Assembly: GCA_028684815.1 (NCBI GenBank)
Contig: JAQUFE010000011.1
Span: 14,532 to 58,102, forward strand
Length of the DNA stretch: 43,571 nt
DNA from: Sulfurimonas sp.
GTDB taxonomy: Bacteria; Campylobacterota; Campylobacteria; Campylobacterales; Sulfurimonadaceae
Direction of reading: 5' to 3'
Of this stretch, positions 6,578-15,752 are shown in pieces; within the stretch, counting starts at the first letter, position 1; every line of letters starts with the position of its first letter. The notes beneath the pieces were generated by a model, which saw nothing but the letters and a program-made list of their open reading frames with translations, was not told the DNA's origin and ran no database searches. A program made the position numbers and the translations under genes.

Positions 6578-7450
6578 TTATTTAGATAAAACCTCTGCAA
6601 CAGCCTTACCGATTTCAGCAGGTGAGATAACAACTCTAACGCCAGCTGCTTCTAGTGCTTCCATCTTCTCTTTTGCAGTACCAGCACCACCACTTATAAT
6701 AGCACCAGCATGACCCATTCTTTTTCCAGCAGGAGCAGTCTGTCCTGCTATAAAAGCAACTACGGGCTTAGTTATATGCTCTTTTATATAAGCTGCAGCT
6801 TGTATCTCCAAGTCTCCGCCAATTTCACCAATCATTACGATTGCTTCAGTCTGTGGATCTGCTTCAAACATTGGAAGAAGGTCTTTATATGAAAGCCCTA
6901 TAATAGGATCCCCACCAATACCAACTGCAGTCGAAATTCCAAAACCTTCATTACAAACTTGATTAGCTCCCTCGTATGTTAGAGTTCCAGACTTTGAGAT
7001 TAGTCCTACGCTTCCCTTTTTGAAAACCATACCAGGCATAATCCCAATCTTACACTCTTCAGCTGTGATGATACCAGGACAGTTTGGCCCGATCGTCATC
7101 ATTCCATGTTTAATTGCGTAAGCTTTCGCTTTTTGCATATCACGAACTGGTGCACCCTCTGTAATGATAACAGCGAGTTCTATCCCAGCTTCTGCAGCTT
7201 CCATAACAGCATCTGCAACAAATACAGGTGGAACAAATATCATAGAAACTGTAGCTCCAGTAGATGCTATAGCTTCAGCAACAGTATTAAAAACAGGTTT
7301 ACCTAGATGCTCTTGTCCACCTTTATTTGGTGTAACACCACCTACGATTTTTGAACCATAATCCATACACTGTTGTGCATGGAAAGTTCCCTCTTTACCA
7401 GTAAAACCTTGAACGATTATTTTTGTGTCTTTGTTTACTAAAATTGACAT
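6578..7450 (-). CDS. sucD: Succinyl-CoA ligase (ADP-forming), alpha subunit
   Basis: 290 residues when started at [18 protein letters not shown] (ATG 7448-7450); an in-frame extension to 7510 overlaps sucC and lacks the family N-terminus, while AAAGGAGGGG lies just before the chosen ATG. CoA-binding fold: [17 protein letters not shown]. The phospho-histidine segment is [25 protein letters not shown], with the active-site His in MGHAGA. Catalyses succinate + CoA + ATP to succinyl-CoA, feeding the oor complex directly downstream. 16 bases behind sucC. Confidence 0.95.
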   Translation of the reverse strand: MSILVNKDTKIIVQGFTGKEGTFHAQQCMDYGSKIVGGVTPNKGGQEHLGKPVFNTVAEAIASTGATVSMIFVPPVFVADAVMEAAEAGIELAVIITEGAPVRDMQKAKAYAIKHGMMTIGPNCPGIITAEECKIGIMPGMVFKKGSVGLISKSGTLTYEGANQVCNEGFGISTAVGIGGDPIIGLSYKDLLPMFEADPQTEAIVMIGEIGGDLEIQAAAYIKEHITKPVVAFIAGQTAPAGKRMGHAGAIISGGAGTAKEKMEALEAAGVRVVISPAEIGKAVAEVLSK

Positions 7451-7466
7451 ATATTCCCCTCCTTTA

Positions 7467-8639
7467 CTATGCTTGTTTTGCAGCAGCAACTGCTTTTGCA
7501 GCGCCATCACCTAAATCATCAGCTACTATGATATTAGGAATATTTGCATTTTTTAGAATCTCTGCTGCTTCAGGAGCATTAGTACCATCGAGGCGAACAA
7601 TGACTGGAACATTTACATCAGTTAGTTTTGTTGCTTCTAATATACCATTTGCGATGCGATCACAACGGACAATACCACCAAAAATATTTACAAATATAGC
7701 TTTAACTTTTGGGTTTTTAAGAATAATCTCAAACCCTTTAGCAACAGTCTGAGCATTTGCATTCCCACCAACATCTAAGAAGTTAGCAGGAGTTCCGCCC
7801 ATATAATTGATTGTATCCATAGTACCCATTGCAAGTCCAGCGCCATTTACCATACAGCCAATTTCACCATCTAGTGAAATATATGAAAGACCATATTGAG
7901 ATGCTTCTCTCTCATCAGCATCTTCTTCACTAATATCTCTCATATCTTCTATATCTTGATGACGACCAAGAGCTGAATCATCAAAACTCATCTTTCCATC
8001 AAGTGCTAAAAAGTCGCCAGTTGTAGTCTTGATTAGAGGGTTTATCTCTATCATCTCAGCATCATTTTCTAAGTAAAGAGTATAGAGTGCAGATGCAAGT
8101 TTTATAAACTTAGCTTGCTCTTTTTTATCTGTAATGCCTAGACCAAAGACTAATTCACGACCATGAAAACCTTGAAAACCAATAGCAGGATCAACTGCTA
8201 CTTTGATAATCTTTTCAGGTGAATCATGAGCTACATCTTCAATAGCCATACCGCCCTCTGTTGAAGCCATAATAACTGGCATCTCTTTAGCACGATCGAG
8301 GACAATACCTAAGTATAGTTCATCAACAATGTCAGCGCCCTCTTCTATATATACTTTTTGAACAAGTTTTCCCTCTGGACCTGTCTGATGAGTCACAAGA
8401 TTCATCCCTAGTATCTCATTTGCAAGTTGCTTTACTTCATCCTTACTTCTTGCAAGTTTAACTCCCCCACCTAAACCACGACCACCAGCATGGATCTGAG
8501 CTTTTACTACCCAAATGTCACCACCAAGTTCTTCTGCATTGCGAGCAGCTTGTTCTGGTGTGTTTGCTATAATACCACGAGGTGTAGCTACACCATATTT
8601 AGCAAAAATTTGTTTTGCTTGATATTCATGTATATTCAT
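7467..8639 (-). CDS. sucC: Succinyl-CoA ligase (ADP-forming), beta subunit
   Basis: 390 residues, full length. N-terminal ATP-grasp ([37 protein letters not shown]), the metal-binding [15 protein letters not shown] segment, and the C-terminal CoA-ligase domain ([17 protein letters not shown], then [11 protein letters not shown] and [13 protein letters not shown]). It forms the alpha-beta enzyme with sucD. AAGGAG precedes the ATG; 42 bases separate it from the fumarase beta gene upstream. Confidence 0.96.
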   Translation of the reverse strand: MNIHEYQAKQIFAKYGVATPRGIIANTPEQAARNAEELGGDIWVVKAQIHAGGRGLGGGVKLARSKDEVKQLANEILGMNLVTHQTGPEGKLVQKVYIEEGADIVDELYLGIVLDRAKEMPVIMASTEGGMAIEDVAHDSPEKIIKVAVDPAIGFQGFHGRELVFGLGITDKKEQAKFIKLASALYTLYLENDAEMIEINPLIKTTTGDFLALDGKMSFDDSALGRHQDIEDMRDISEEDADEREASQYGLSYISLDGEIGCMVNGAGLAMGTMDTINYMGGTPANFLDVGGNANAQTVAKGFEIILKNPKVKAIFVNIFGGIVRCDRIANGILEATKLTDVNVPVIVRLDGTNAPEAAEILKNANIPNIIVADDLGDGAAKAVAAAKQA

Positions 8640-8681
8640 CTATTCTCCTTATTTTAAAATTGAAACTATTTAACCTCAAGT

Positions 8682-9239
8682 CTATTTGACTTCATATTGT
8701 AAACGACCTATTTTATATAAATCTTCGCCGTAAGTATCATTAATGACAGTAACAGGAAAGTCAACTACTTCTAGTTTTCTCACCGCTTCAGGCCCTAGCT
8801 CTTCGTAAGCTATAATCTCTGCACTCTTAATCTTCTTGCCTAAAAGTGCCCCAGCTCCGCCAGTAGCACCAAAGTAGATAGCTTTATGTTTTTGACAGGC
8901 ATCTGTTACATCTTCATTTCTTTTACCCTTACCTATCATGCCTTTTAAACCCTCAGCTATAAGCCTTGGAGAGTATGAGTCCATTCTGTAAGATGTAGTA
9001 GGTCCAGCACTTCCAATAGGATCACCTGGTTTTGGTGGTGTTGGTCCAACAAAGTAAATAATCGCACCTTTTATATCAAATGGAAGCTCTTTGCCCTTGT
9101 CTAGCAGATCAACAAGTTTTTTATGCGCAGCATCTCTTGCTGTGTAAATTGTGCCACTTATATATACGATATCACCACTGTGAAGTTTTGATGTTATTTC
9201 ATCGTTTAGTGGAGTTGTTAAATGATATGTTTTACTCAT
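8682..9239 (-). CDS. Fumarate hydratase class I, beta subunit
   Basis: 185 residues, corresponding to the C-terminal (beta) half of the oxygen-sensitive [4Fe-4S] class I fumarase: LHSGDIVYISGTIYTARDAAH, GPTPPKPGDPIGSAGPTTSYRMD, IGKGKRNEDV and YFGATGGAGALLGKKIK. The two-subunit form is typical of anaerobes and Campylobacterota, in contrast to the single-chain FumA/FumB of E. coli. Separated by 9 bases from the alpha gene. In the reductive cycle it hydrates or dehydrates between malate and fumarate. Confidence 0.93.
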   Translation of the reverse strand: MSKTYHLTTPLNDEITSKLHSGDIVYISGTIYTARDAAHKKLVDLLDKGKELPFDIKGAIIYFVGPTPPKPGDPIGSAGPTTSYRMDSYSPRLIAEGLKGMIGKGKRNEDVTDACQKHKAIYFGATGGAGALLGKKIKSAEIIAYEELGPEAVRKLEVVDFPVTVINDTYGEDLYKIGRLQYEVK

Positions 9240-9248
9240 TTTTTATCC

Positions 9249-10100
9249 TTATATCGTAATATGCGTGTGTCTTGAACTATGACACTGAACATTTACAGAG
9301 ACTGGGAGCGATGCTATGTGACAAGGATTTGCTTCAATATGAACAGCTAAAACCGTCTCAGTTCCACCCATTCCCATAGTTCCAATACCAAGCTTGTTTA
9401 ACTCTTTTTTTATCACACCTTCAAGCTCTGCCATCTCTGGGTCTTCATTTATAGAACCTATGTTACGAAATAACGCATGCTTAGAACTAATTACAGCTTT
9501 TTCAAAAGTTCCACCAATACCAACGCCCACCGTTAGAGGAGGACAAGGGTTTGGACCAGCATCTGAGATGCACTCTCTTACATAGTCTATAACACCCTGC
9601 TTTCCAGCAGCTGGAGGAAAGACTCTCGCACGTGATACATTTTCACTTCCACCACCTTTTGCAGCATACTCTATCTCTATCTTATCGCCCTCGACAATAT
9701 CGAGATGAATAATTGCTGGTAAGTTGTAACCAATAGTATCTTTATTATTTGCGCGAGTAAATGGATGACAAGTAGATGCTCTTAGGTAACCATCTATGTA
9801 ACCTTTTTCTGTACCTTCGTTGATAGCATCTGTTAAAAGACCGCCAACCACTCTTACATCAGCACCAAGTTTTATAAAAAAGACTGCAAGTCCAGTATCT
9901 TGACATAGAGGTCGAGCTTCACTGCTTGCTATATCTGCATTGTCTAGGAGTTGTTTTAGGACCTCTTTACTTACTGGGCTTTTTTCATTTTTATAAGCTT
10001 CTTTCATCGCTTTAAGAGCATCTTGGGGTAGGTTTGAAGCAGAGTATATTATAATATCTCTGACATTTTTAACTATTTCTTCATATGCAATTTCACGCAT
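9249..10100 (-). CDS. Fumarate hydratase class I, alpha subunit
   Basis: 283 residues, the usual size for the alpha subunit. Iron-sulfur and substrate motifs are visible: LCQDTGLAVFFIKLG, RASTCHPFTRANNKDT, AAKGGGSENVSRARVFPPAAG, GPNPCPPLTVGVGIGGT and a C-terminal cysteine in VQCHSSRH; the three conserved cysteines hold the [4Fe-4S] cluster. A 139-base gap before the first mdh gene holds palindromes and a possible promoter. The window also encodes a class II enzyme (26391-27788), giving an oxygen-sensitive and an oxygen-stable fumarase. Confidence 0.94.
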   Translation of the reverse strand: MREIAYEEIVKNVRDIIIYSASNLPQDALKAMKEAYKNEKSPVSKEVLKQLLDNADIASSEARPLCQDTGLAVFFIKLGADVRVVGGLLTDAINEGTEKGYIDGYLRASTCHPFTRANNKDTIGYNLPAIIHLDIVEGDKIEIEYAAKGGGSENVSRARVFPPAAGKQGVIDYVRECISDAGPNPCPPLTVGVGIGGTFEKAVISSKHALFRNIGSINEDPEMAELEGVIKKELNKLGIGTMGMGGTETVLAVHIEANPCHIASLPVSVNVQCHSSRHTHITI

Positions 10101-10213
10101 TTTAAATTACCCTTTTTTCATTTTTTGGACTAAAATATATATGAAGCATAGTTTAGCACTCTTTTTACAATAGAGCCTATTATCAATATAATTTTTAAAA
10201 CATATGAAAGAAT

Positions 10214-10228
10214 GTGTAGAATCTACAC
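10214..10228. promoter_or_regulatory. Palindrome GTGTAGA-A-TCTACAC
   Basis: Perfect 7-bp arms with a 1-base centre, between the first mdh gene and the fumarase alpha gene. A related palindrome (10257-10271) lies 43 bases away inside the mdh 3' end. Their outer arms TTCTACACA and TGTGTAGAA can also pair with each other, enclosing the short terminator-like hairpin at 10236-10250. Confidence 0.5.
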
Positions 10229-10235
10229 ACAAAAA

Positions 10236-10250
10236 ACTCTCAATAAGAGT
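10236..10250 (-). terminator. Short hairpin with T-run at the mdh stop codon
   Basis: On the minus strand ACTCT-TATTG-AGAGT followed by TTTTTTG; it contains the stop codon of the first mdh gene. A weak 5-bp intrinsic terminator or attenuator; the flanking palindromes offer alternative pairings. Confidence 0.4.
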
Positions 10251-11211
10251 CAAAAGGTGTAGTTTCTACACAAAAAAAATTGTTCTTTTCTAAAATTTCT
10301 ATGCCCTCTTTTATAGAATCAACTGAGATTTTAAACTTAGCTTTTGTTTCATCATCTAGATTTAACTCTATAATCCTCTCTACTCCCTTGCCACCTAAGA
10401 CAACAGGAACACCAACACAAACATTACTATACCCATACTCTCCATCAAGAAGTACAGAAGATGGCATCACGATTTGAGAATCATCAAGCATAGCCTCAAC
10501 CATAATTGCCACAGCACGACCAGGCGCATAATAAGCTGAAGTTCCAAGATGTTTAACAATTCTCGCACCACCATCTTTTGTTCTAGCTATAATCTCTTGC
10601 ATGTCTCTTTTTGTAACAATCTGATCTAATGGGACACCTCCAACTGAAGATATTTCTGGCATTGGTATCATATTTTGTCCATGGTCACCAATAAGCATAC
10701 CTTTAACTTGTCCTGAACCAAAACCAACTTTGTTGTGTATTTCATAGGCCATTCTAGCCCCATCTAGTGCCCCAGCCATACCAATAATTCTACTTCTATC
10801 CCAATTAGTCATCTTATGTATAATATAAGTCATAATATCAAGAGGATTAGATACACAAAGTATTATCGCATTGGGAGAGTATTTCATAACATTAAGAGTT
10901 ACTTCTTTTATGATATTCGCATTTATTAAAAGCAAATCAGCTCTAGTCATATCGCCTTTTCTTGGCACGCCCGCAGTGATAACTACAATATCACAATCTT
11001 TTAATTCACTTGGTTCTAATGCTGGAGTTACAATAGTTCCTCTGGGAGAGTAGCTTGCAGATTGTCCTATATCTATAGCTTTTCCAATTGTTAAATCACT
11101 ATCTATGTCATAAAGTATAACTTCATGGCATCTTCCAGTCATTGTTAAGCTATAAGCCGCAGTAGCTCCAACTGAGCCAGCTCCGACTATACCTACTCTT
11201 CTACCTACCAT
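10240..11211 (-). CDS. mdh: Malate dehydrogenase (NAD type), LDH-like family
   Basis: 323 residues. Rossmann motif G10-A-G12-S-V-G15; D35 at the end of beta-2 (VILYDID) is the acidic residue that favours NAD over NADP. R in VPRKGDMTRADLL marks dicarboxylate (malate) rather than lactate specificity; N in VSNPLDI, D/R in WDRSRIIGMAG and catalytic His in GDHG are present. Oddities: the substrate loop reads RKGDM instead of RKPGM, and the residue after the catalytic HG is Q not D. A second mdh paralogue lies 189 bases upstream on the same strand. Interconverts malate and oxaloacetate. AAGGA precedes the ATG. Confidence 0.88.
   Translation of the reverse strand: MVGRRVGIVGAGSVGATAAYSLTMTGRCHEVILYDIDSDLTIGKAIDIGQSASYSPRGTIVTPALEPSELKDCDIVVITAGVPRKGDMTRADLLLINANIIKEVTLNVMKYSPNAIILCVSNPLDIMTYIIHKMTNWDRSRIIGMAGALDGARMAYEIHNKVGFGSGQVKGMLIGDHGQNMIPMPEISSVGGVPLDQIVTKRDMQEIIARTKDGGARIVKHLGTSAYYAPGRAVAIMVEAMLDDSQIVMPSSVLLDGEYGYSNVCVGVPVVLGGKGVERIIELNLDDETKAKFKISVDSIKEGIEILEKNNFFCVETTPFDSY
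10257..10271. promoter_or_regulatory. Palindrome GTGTAG-TTT-CTACAC inside the mdh 3' end
   Basis: Perfect 6-bp arms with a TTT centre, within the last codons of the first mdh gene. Related to the palindrome at 10214-10228. Could be a regulator site for the downstream fumarase-sucCD genes or part of an RNA switch; unproven. Confidence 0.4.
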
Positions 11212-11375
11212 TATATTTTCCTTTTAATTTTATTTACAATTTATCTATCTATATAATAGCTCTTGTTGCAATTTTTATATTTTATATACTATCACGACTT
11301 AGCTTTGAAAAAAATCCATCTATATATTTTTGTTGCCTGATTTTAAAGAGATATTAGGGGAAAAGGTGTGAGGGT

Positions 11376-11396
11376 AGAGTCATATCTTATGACTCT
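11376..11396. repeat. Perfect 9-bp stem-loop between the two mdh genes
   Basis: AGAGTCATA (11376-11384), loop TCT, TATGACTCT (11388-11396), four bases after the stop of the upstream mdh paralogue. No T-run follows on the minus strand, so it is more likely an mRNA 3'-end stabiliser or processing hairpin than a full terminator. Confidence 0.55.
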
Positions 11397-11400
11397 AATA

Positions 11401-12351
11401 TTATCTAGTATAAAATTTGTTAGTATAAAGGGCTTCTATTAGCTCTTTTACACTTCCAACGGACTTTGCAAACTTTCTATCTTGATCATCATTAAGGTTA
11501 GCTTCTATAACTTTTTCAACTCCCCTAGCTCCGATCATAACAGGAACTCCGCTGACTACATCACTATAGCCATACTCGCCTTTTAGCATTACAGCACATG
11601 GATATATCTGCTTTGTGTCAGTTAAAACAGCTTCAACCATAAGAGCAGTTGATTTTGCAGGCGCATAGTAAGCACTTCCATCTTGAAGAAGCTCAACTAT
11701 CTCTGCTCCACCTCTTTTTGTTTTTTCAACTATCTCGTTTATCTCATCCCAAGTTAAAAGGTCAGTAAGTGGGACTCCAGCAACTGTTGAGAATCTAGGA
11801 AGAGGAACCATATCATCGCCATGACCACCCATAACAGAACATCTAATCTGCCCTGCTCCATAGCCTAGTTTTTCATACACAAAGTGAGCCATCCTAGCAC
11901 TATCTAAAATTCCAGCCATTCCTAACACCCTACTTCTGTCCCAACCAGTCTCTTTTAGAGCCACATAAACCATTGCATCTAGTGGATTTGATACAGGGAT
12001 AATAACCGCATTTGGAGATGAAACTTTTATAACATTTACAATATCTTTCATTACTTGAGCATTTTTTAATAATAAATCATCTCTGCTCATACCAGGAAGT
12101 CTTGGACTACCTGCTGTTATTACAACAACATCACAATCTCTCACATCTTCTAGCGTCTCAGCGACAGAGATAACAGTATGTTTTCTAGCAGCTTGAGCAG
12201 CTTGAGATAGATCTAAAGCTTTCCCCTTTGCTTTGTCAACGTCCTTTGCTCTTATTATAACTTCATGGCAAGAACCAGTCATTGCCAAAGAATACGCTAC
12301 AGAAGAGCCGACATTCCCAACGCCTACAATTGCTACTCTTTTACCTCTCAT
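11401..12351 (-). CDS. Second malate dehydrogenase-like enzyme, possibly NADP-linked
   Basis: 316 residues, LDH/MDH superfamily. G10-V-G12-N-V-G15 dinucleotide motif; R in SPRLPGMSRDDLL gives malate-type specificity; NPLDAM, WDRSRVLGMAG and catalytic His in GGHGDDMVPL are all canonical, so its active site is more typical than that of its neighbour. The beta-2 end reads VIIRAKDVD: residue 35, Asp in the neighbour, is Ala, flanked by R34 and K36. Loss of the acid with nearby positive charges is the classic change toward NADP(H); cofactor use is inference. AAAAGGAG precedes the ATG. Sits between icd and the first mdh. Confidence 0.85.
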   Translation of the reverse strand: MRGKRVAIVGVGNVGSSVAYSLAMTGSCHEVIIRAKDVDKAKGKALDLSQAAQAARKHTVISVAETLEDVRDCDVVVITAGSPRLPGMSRDDLLLKNAQVMKDIVNVIKVSSPNAVIIPVSNPLDAMVYVALKETGWDRSRVLGMAGILDSARMAHFVYEKLGYGAGQIRCSVMGGHGDDMVPLPRFSTVAGVPLTDLLTWDEINEIVEKTKRGGAEIVELLQDGSAYYAPAKSTALMVEAVLTDTKQIYPCAVMLKGEYGYSDVVSGVPVMIGARGVEKVIEANLNDDQDRKFAKSVGSVKELIEALYTNKFYTR

Positions 12352-12386
12352 GGTACTCCTTTTGATATTTAAAATAGTAAAAAATT

Positions 12387-12410
12387 AAAGATTAGGTTAA
12401 ATTAATCTTT
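12387..12410 (-). terminator. Intrinsic terminator downstream of icd
   Basis: Minus strand AAAGATTA-N8-TAATCTTT followed by AATTTTTTAC. Together with the stronger hairpin at 12424-12451 it separates icd from the mdh paralogues and suggests partial termination. Confidence 0.5.
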
Positions 12411-12423
12411 AAATCTTAACTAT

Positions 12424-12451
12424 AGCCTCAAACAAATTTTTGCTTGAGGCT
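12424..12451. repeat. Stem-loop just downstream of icd
   Basis: AGCCTCAA (12424-12431) pairs with TTGAGGCT (12444-12451) across 12 bases. The T-run lies on the plus-strand side (TTTTAGTTTT), so for the icd transcript it acts as a 3' hairpin preceding the terminator at 12387-12410. Confidence 0.55.
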
Positions 12452-12472
12452 TTTAGTTTTAATCTTTTTGTA

Positions 12473-14665
12473 TTATATCGAATTTATAATAGCATTTAGA
12501 GTTTCTGATGGTCTCATCGCAGCTTCAGCTTTTGCATCATCTGGATGGTAATAGCCACCTATATCTTGAGCTTTACCCTCAACCAAAAGTAGCTCTTTTA
12601 AAATTTTAGCTTCATTCTCTTTTAGTGCTTGTGCTACAGGAGCAAACTTAGCAGCTAATTCTTTGTCATCTTTTTGAGAAGCAAGTGCATCTGCCCAATA
12701 TTGTGCTACGAAAAAATGAGAAGCTTTGTTATCAGGTTCTCCACACTTTCTTGATGGTGACTTGTCATTATCAAGATAAGCATTGTTAGCAACATCAAGA
12801 GCCGCAGTTACAACTGCTAATTTTTTAGAGTCATTTTTTTGAGCAATAAATCTTAAAGACTCAGCAAGCGCTAAAAACTCACCTAAAGAGTCCCATCTTA
12901 AGTGTCCCTCTTCTAAAAATTGGTCAACATGCTTAGGAGCAGATCCACCAGCACCAGTTTCAAAAAGACCACCACCAGCTATAAGTGGAACTATTGATAA
13001 CATTTTAGCAGAAGTTCCAAGTTCTAAGATTGGATACATATCAGTCAAATAGTCTCTTAAAACGTTACCAGTTACAGAGATAGTATCGAGTCCTTTACGA
13101 ACTCTCTCATTTGTGTATTTTGTAGCATCTGTTACATTCATAATAGGAAGCTCTAGCCCAGTTGTATCATGATCTTTTAAATACTCATTTACTTTTTTAA
13201 TCATATTTGCATCGTGTGCACGATTTTCATCTAGCCAAAATACAGCTGGAGAACCTGTAAGTCTTGCTCTCTCAACAGCTAATCTTACCCAGTCTTTGAT
13301 TGGAATATCTTTAGCACGAGACATTCTATAGATATCTCCAGCTTCACATTCATGGCTCATTAAAACAGCCCCAGATGCATCTTTTACTTCAACTCTTCCA
13401 GCTTCAGTTAGCTCTACTGTAGTAGGATGAGAACCATACTCTTCTGCTTTTTGTGCCATAAGCCCAACATTTGCAACATTACCCATAGTTGAGACATCAT
13501 ACTGACCATTTGCAACACAATCATCAACCATAGCCTTGAAGAATACTGCGTAAGAAGCATCTGGAATAACTGATACACACTCTTGCGTTTTACCATCTTT
13601 ATTCCACATCTTACCGCCATCACGAATCACAACAGGCATTGAAGCATCTATAATAATATCATTTGAAGCGTGTAAGTTTGTGATACCTTTATCAGAGTCA
13701 ACCATAGCTAGAGCTGGTTGAGTGCTATAAGTAGCCTCTATAGCAGCTATAATTTCATCTTTTTTAGGTGAGCTAGCTAATTTTTTATATAAGTCACCTA
13801 GACCCATATTTGCATTGTAACCAATAGCTTTTAACTCTGAACCATACTTCGCAAAGACATCTTTAAAGTAAACTTTTACAGCGTGTCCAAACATAATAGG
13901 ATCACTAACTTTCATCATTGTAGCTTTTAAGTGAAGTGACCATAAGTTACCATTTGTCTTTGCATCATCTAAAGTATTTTGATAAAAAACTTGTAGTGCT
14001 GAGGCTGACATAAAGGTAGCATCTAGTATCTCTTTATCTTGTGCCTCTATCTCTCTTAGAACTTTTCCATTTTGCTCTATAGTTACTTTACCGCTACCTG
14101 ACATAATAACAGACTGCTCATTTGAGTAAAAATCTCCACCATCCATATGTGCCACGCAAGCTTTTGAATTTTCTTCAAATGGGCGAAGCTTATGAGGATT
14201 TTTCTTTGCAAAGTTTTTAACAGCAGCTGCTGCTCTTCTATCTGAGTTCCCCTCACGAAGAACAGGATTAACAGCTGAACCTAAACAAGTTGAAAAAAGT
14301 GTTTGAAGCTTTTTTTCTTCATCAGATTTTGCCTCTTCTGGATAGTTAGGAATATCATAACCTTGAGATTGAAGTTCTGCTATACACTCCATTAGTTGAG
14401 GCACAGAAGCTGAAATATTTGGAAGCTTTATAATGTTAGCATCTGGCTGCTGAACAATATTTCCAAGCTCTGCTAAGTCATCAGCAATTCTTTGGTCTTC
14501 TTTTAATCTCTCAGGAAACTTAGAGATAACTCTACCTGCGAGTGAGATATTACTAGTAACTACATCAACACCTGCAGATTTTGTGAAAGCACTTACGATT
14601 GGTAAAAGTGAGTAAGTTGCTAAAGCTGGAGCTTCATCAATTTTTGACCAAATAATTTTTGACAT
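12473..14665 (-). CDS. icd: Isocitrate dehydrogenase, NADP-dependent, monomeric type
   Basis: 730 residues, matching the ~740-residue monomeric IDH family, which is unrelated in length to the dimeric 45-kDa enzymes. It starts [23 protein letters not shown] (ATG 14663-14665, AAGGA nine bases upstream; an in-frame extension to 14740 lacks family sequence). Recognisable blocks: [38 protein letters not shown]-like MWNKDGK and [21 protein letters not shown]. In the reductive TCA cycle it carboxylates 2-oxoglutarate to isocitrate using NADPH. First gene of the cluster running toward the mdh genes, separated from them by hairpins. Confidence 0.95.
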   Translation of the reverse strand: MSKIIWSKIDEAPALATYSLLPIVSAFTKSAGVDVVTSNISLAGRVISKFPERLKEDQRIADDLAELGNIVQQPDANIIKLPNISASVPQLMECIAELQSQGYDIPNYPEEAKSDEEKKLQTLFSTCLGSAVNPVLREGNSDRRAAAAVKNFAKKNPHKLRPFEENSKACVAHMDGGDFYSNEQSVIMSGSGKVTIEQNGKVLREIEAQDKEILDATFMSASALQVFYQNTLDDAKTNGNLWSLHLKATMMKVSDPIMFGHAVKVYFKDVFAKYGSELKAIGYNANMGLGDLYKKLASSPKKDEIIAAIEATYSTQPALAMVDSDKGITNLHASNDIIIDASMPVVIRDGGKMWNKDGKTQECVSVIPDASYAVFFKAMVDDCVANGQYDVSTMGNVANVGLMAQKAEEYGSHPTTVELTEAGRVEVKDASGAVLMSHECEAGDIYRMSRAKDIPIKDWVRLAVERARLTGSPAVFWLDENRAHDANMIKKVNEYLKDHDTTGLELPIMNVTDATKYTNERVRKGLDTISVTGNVLRDYLTDMYPILELGTSAKMLSIVPLIAGGGLFETGAGGSAPKHVDQFLEEGHLRWDSLGEFLALAESLRFIAQKNDSKKLAVVTAALDVANNAYLDNDKSPSRKCGEPDNKASHFFVAQYWADALASQKDDKELAAKFAPVAQALKENEAKILKELLLVEGKAQDIGGYYHPDDAKAEAAMRPSETLNAIINSI

Positions 14666-14807
14666 TTTTTGTCCTTGGTTTAATATTTTTTTGTTTTTAT
14701 AATAATCACAAGAGTGACCCCACAAAAACTTACAGGACAATCATAACACTAAGATAAATAATTTGCTCAAAGCTGGTCTAAAGATTTACCTATATTTCTT
14801 TTTTGTT

Positions 14808-15752
14808 TCATTTGGTAACATGCTTTATGTTGCTTAAATGTGTAGAATAGTTACGCGAGAAATCGTGAGTACCGTTCTTGTTTTTCATAAAGTATAGGTA
14901 AGAAGTCTTAGCAGGGAAAACTGCAGACCTTATAGCTTCAAAACTAACATTACAAACAGGGAGGCTCGGAATACCGCTGTGTTTGTAGGTGTTGTAGATG
15001 CTCTCATCTTCTCTTATTCTTTGTGGGGTTACCTTGATATGTGAGTATTTACCATAGTTTAGAGTTCCATCCATTTGCAACTTCATTCCCTTTTTTATAC
15101 GATTGTAAATAACTGAACTTACAAGTGGCATCTCTTTGGCATTGGCTGATTCTTTCTCTATTACAGATGCAAGTGCTACAATTTGAAACCATTTTTTCTC
15201 ATTGTAAGTTCCAAAAAGCTTAATAGATAGCTTTTGCATCTGTTGGTCTGACTCATATAGAAGGATTCTGATTAACTCTTTTTCAGTTATGCCAAGTGGC
15301 AGTTTATAGGTATTTGGGACAAAAGCACCCTCTTCTATTTTACTTTGTGATAAAAACTCACTCTCTAGTTTGTTTCTATCTAGCTTTAACTTAAGCGCTA
15401 AATCATCTAAGAAAATATATGTAGTCTCACCTGGTATAAGTGTTACATTTTGAAGTGCCGCTTTTGCAGTTACAAGTTTATATAAAAAATCGCCTCTTGT
15501 ATTGTAAGTGCTCTTCATATCTATCCAACCACTTTGAGGAGAGCCTATAAACCTTAGTAAAATTGAATCTAGTTTTGAAACATTGTAGTTATTATGATGC
15601 AGTTGTGTTATAATCTGATTTATAGAACCCTGTGGTATAAAGACCACTTTATGGCTACGAACAGGCTGATTTAGGTAATACATGAACGATAAAATAATAA
15701 TTAATACTATCTCTAAAATCCACTTCATAATCGTTAGTGCTTTATCATTCAT
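14808..15752 (-). CDS. mltG: Endolytic murein transglycosylase MltG (YceG family)
   Basis: 314 residues from MNDKALTIMKW. One N-terminal membrane anchor (WILEIVLIIILSFMYYL), a LysM-like region, then the YceG/MltG domain with catalytic Glu in ASVIEKESANAKEMPLVSSVIYNR, followed by LQMDGTLNYG and HSGIPSLPVCN. It cleaves nascent peptidoglycan strands near the inner membrane and sets their length. The start is uncertain: 15752 or 15728 (MKWILE) both keep the anchor; neither has a strong ribosome site. Either way the 5' end overlaps the divergent gene that starts at 15682 by 47-71 bases. icd lies 142 bases downstream on the same strand. Confidence 0.88.
   Translation of the reverse strand: MNDKALTIMKWILEIVLIIILSFMYYLNQPVRSHKVVFIPQGSINQIITQLHHNNYNVSKLDSILLRFIGSPQSGWIDMKSTYNTRGDFLYKLVTAKAALQNVTLIPGETTYIFLDDLALKLKLDRNKLESEFLSQSKIEEGAFVPNTYKLPLGITEKELIRILLYESDQQMQKLSIKLFGTYNEKKWFQIVALASVIEKESANAKEMPLVSSVIYNRIKKGMKLQMDGTLNYGKYSHIKVTPQRIREDESIYNTYKHSGIPSLPVCNVSFEAIRSAVFPAKTSYLYFMKNKNGTHDFSRNYSTHLSNIKHVTK

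Noticed and set aside
7451..7510. N-terminal extension of sucD
   Set aside because: It overlaps the sucC end, lacks family sequence, and a strong AAAGGAGG site sits directly before ATG 7450.
10871..11053. Plus-strand frames within the mdh, sucC, oor and acnB genes
   Set aside because: Antisense shadows of well-conserved coding sequences, with no ribosome sites or recognisable domains.
14666..14740. N-terminal extension of icd
   Set aside because: Monomeric IDH proteins start at MSKIIW-like sequence; AAGGA precedes that ATG and the extension looks like leader DNA.
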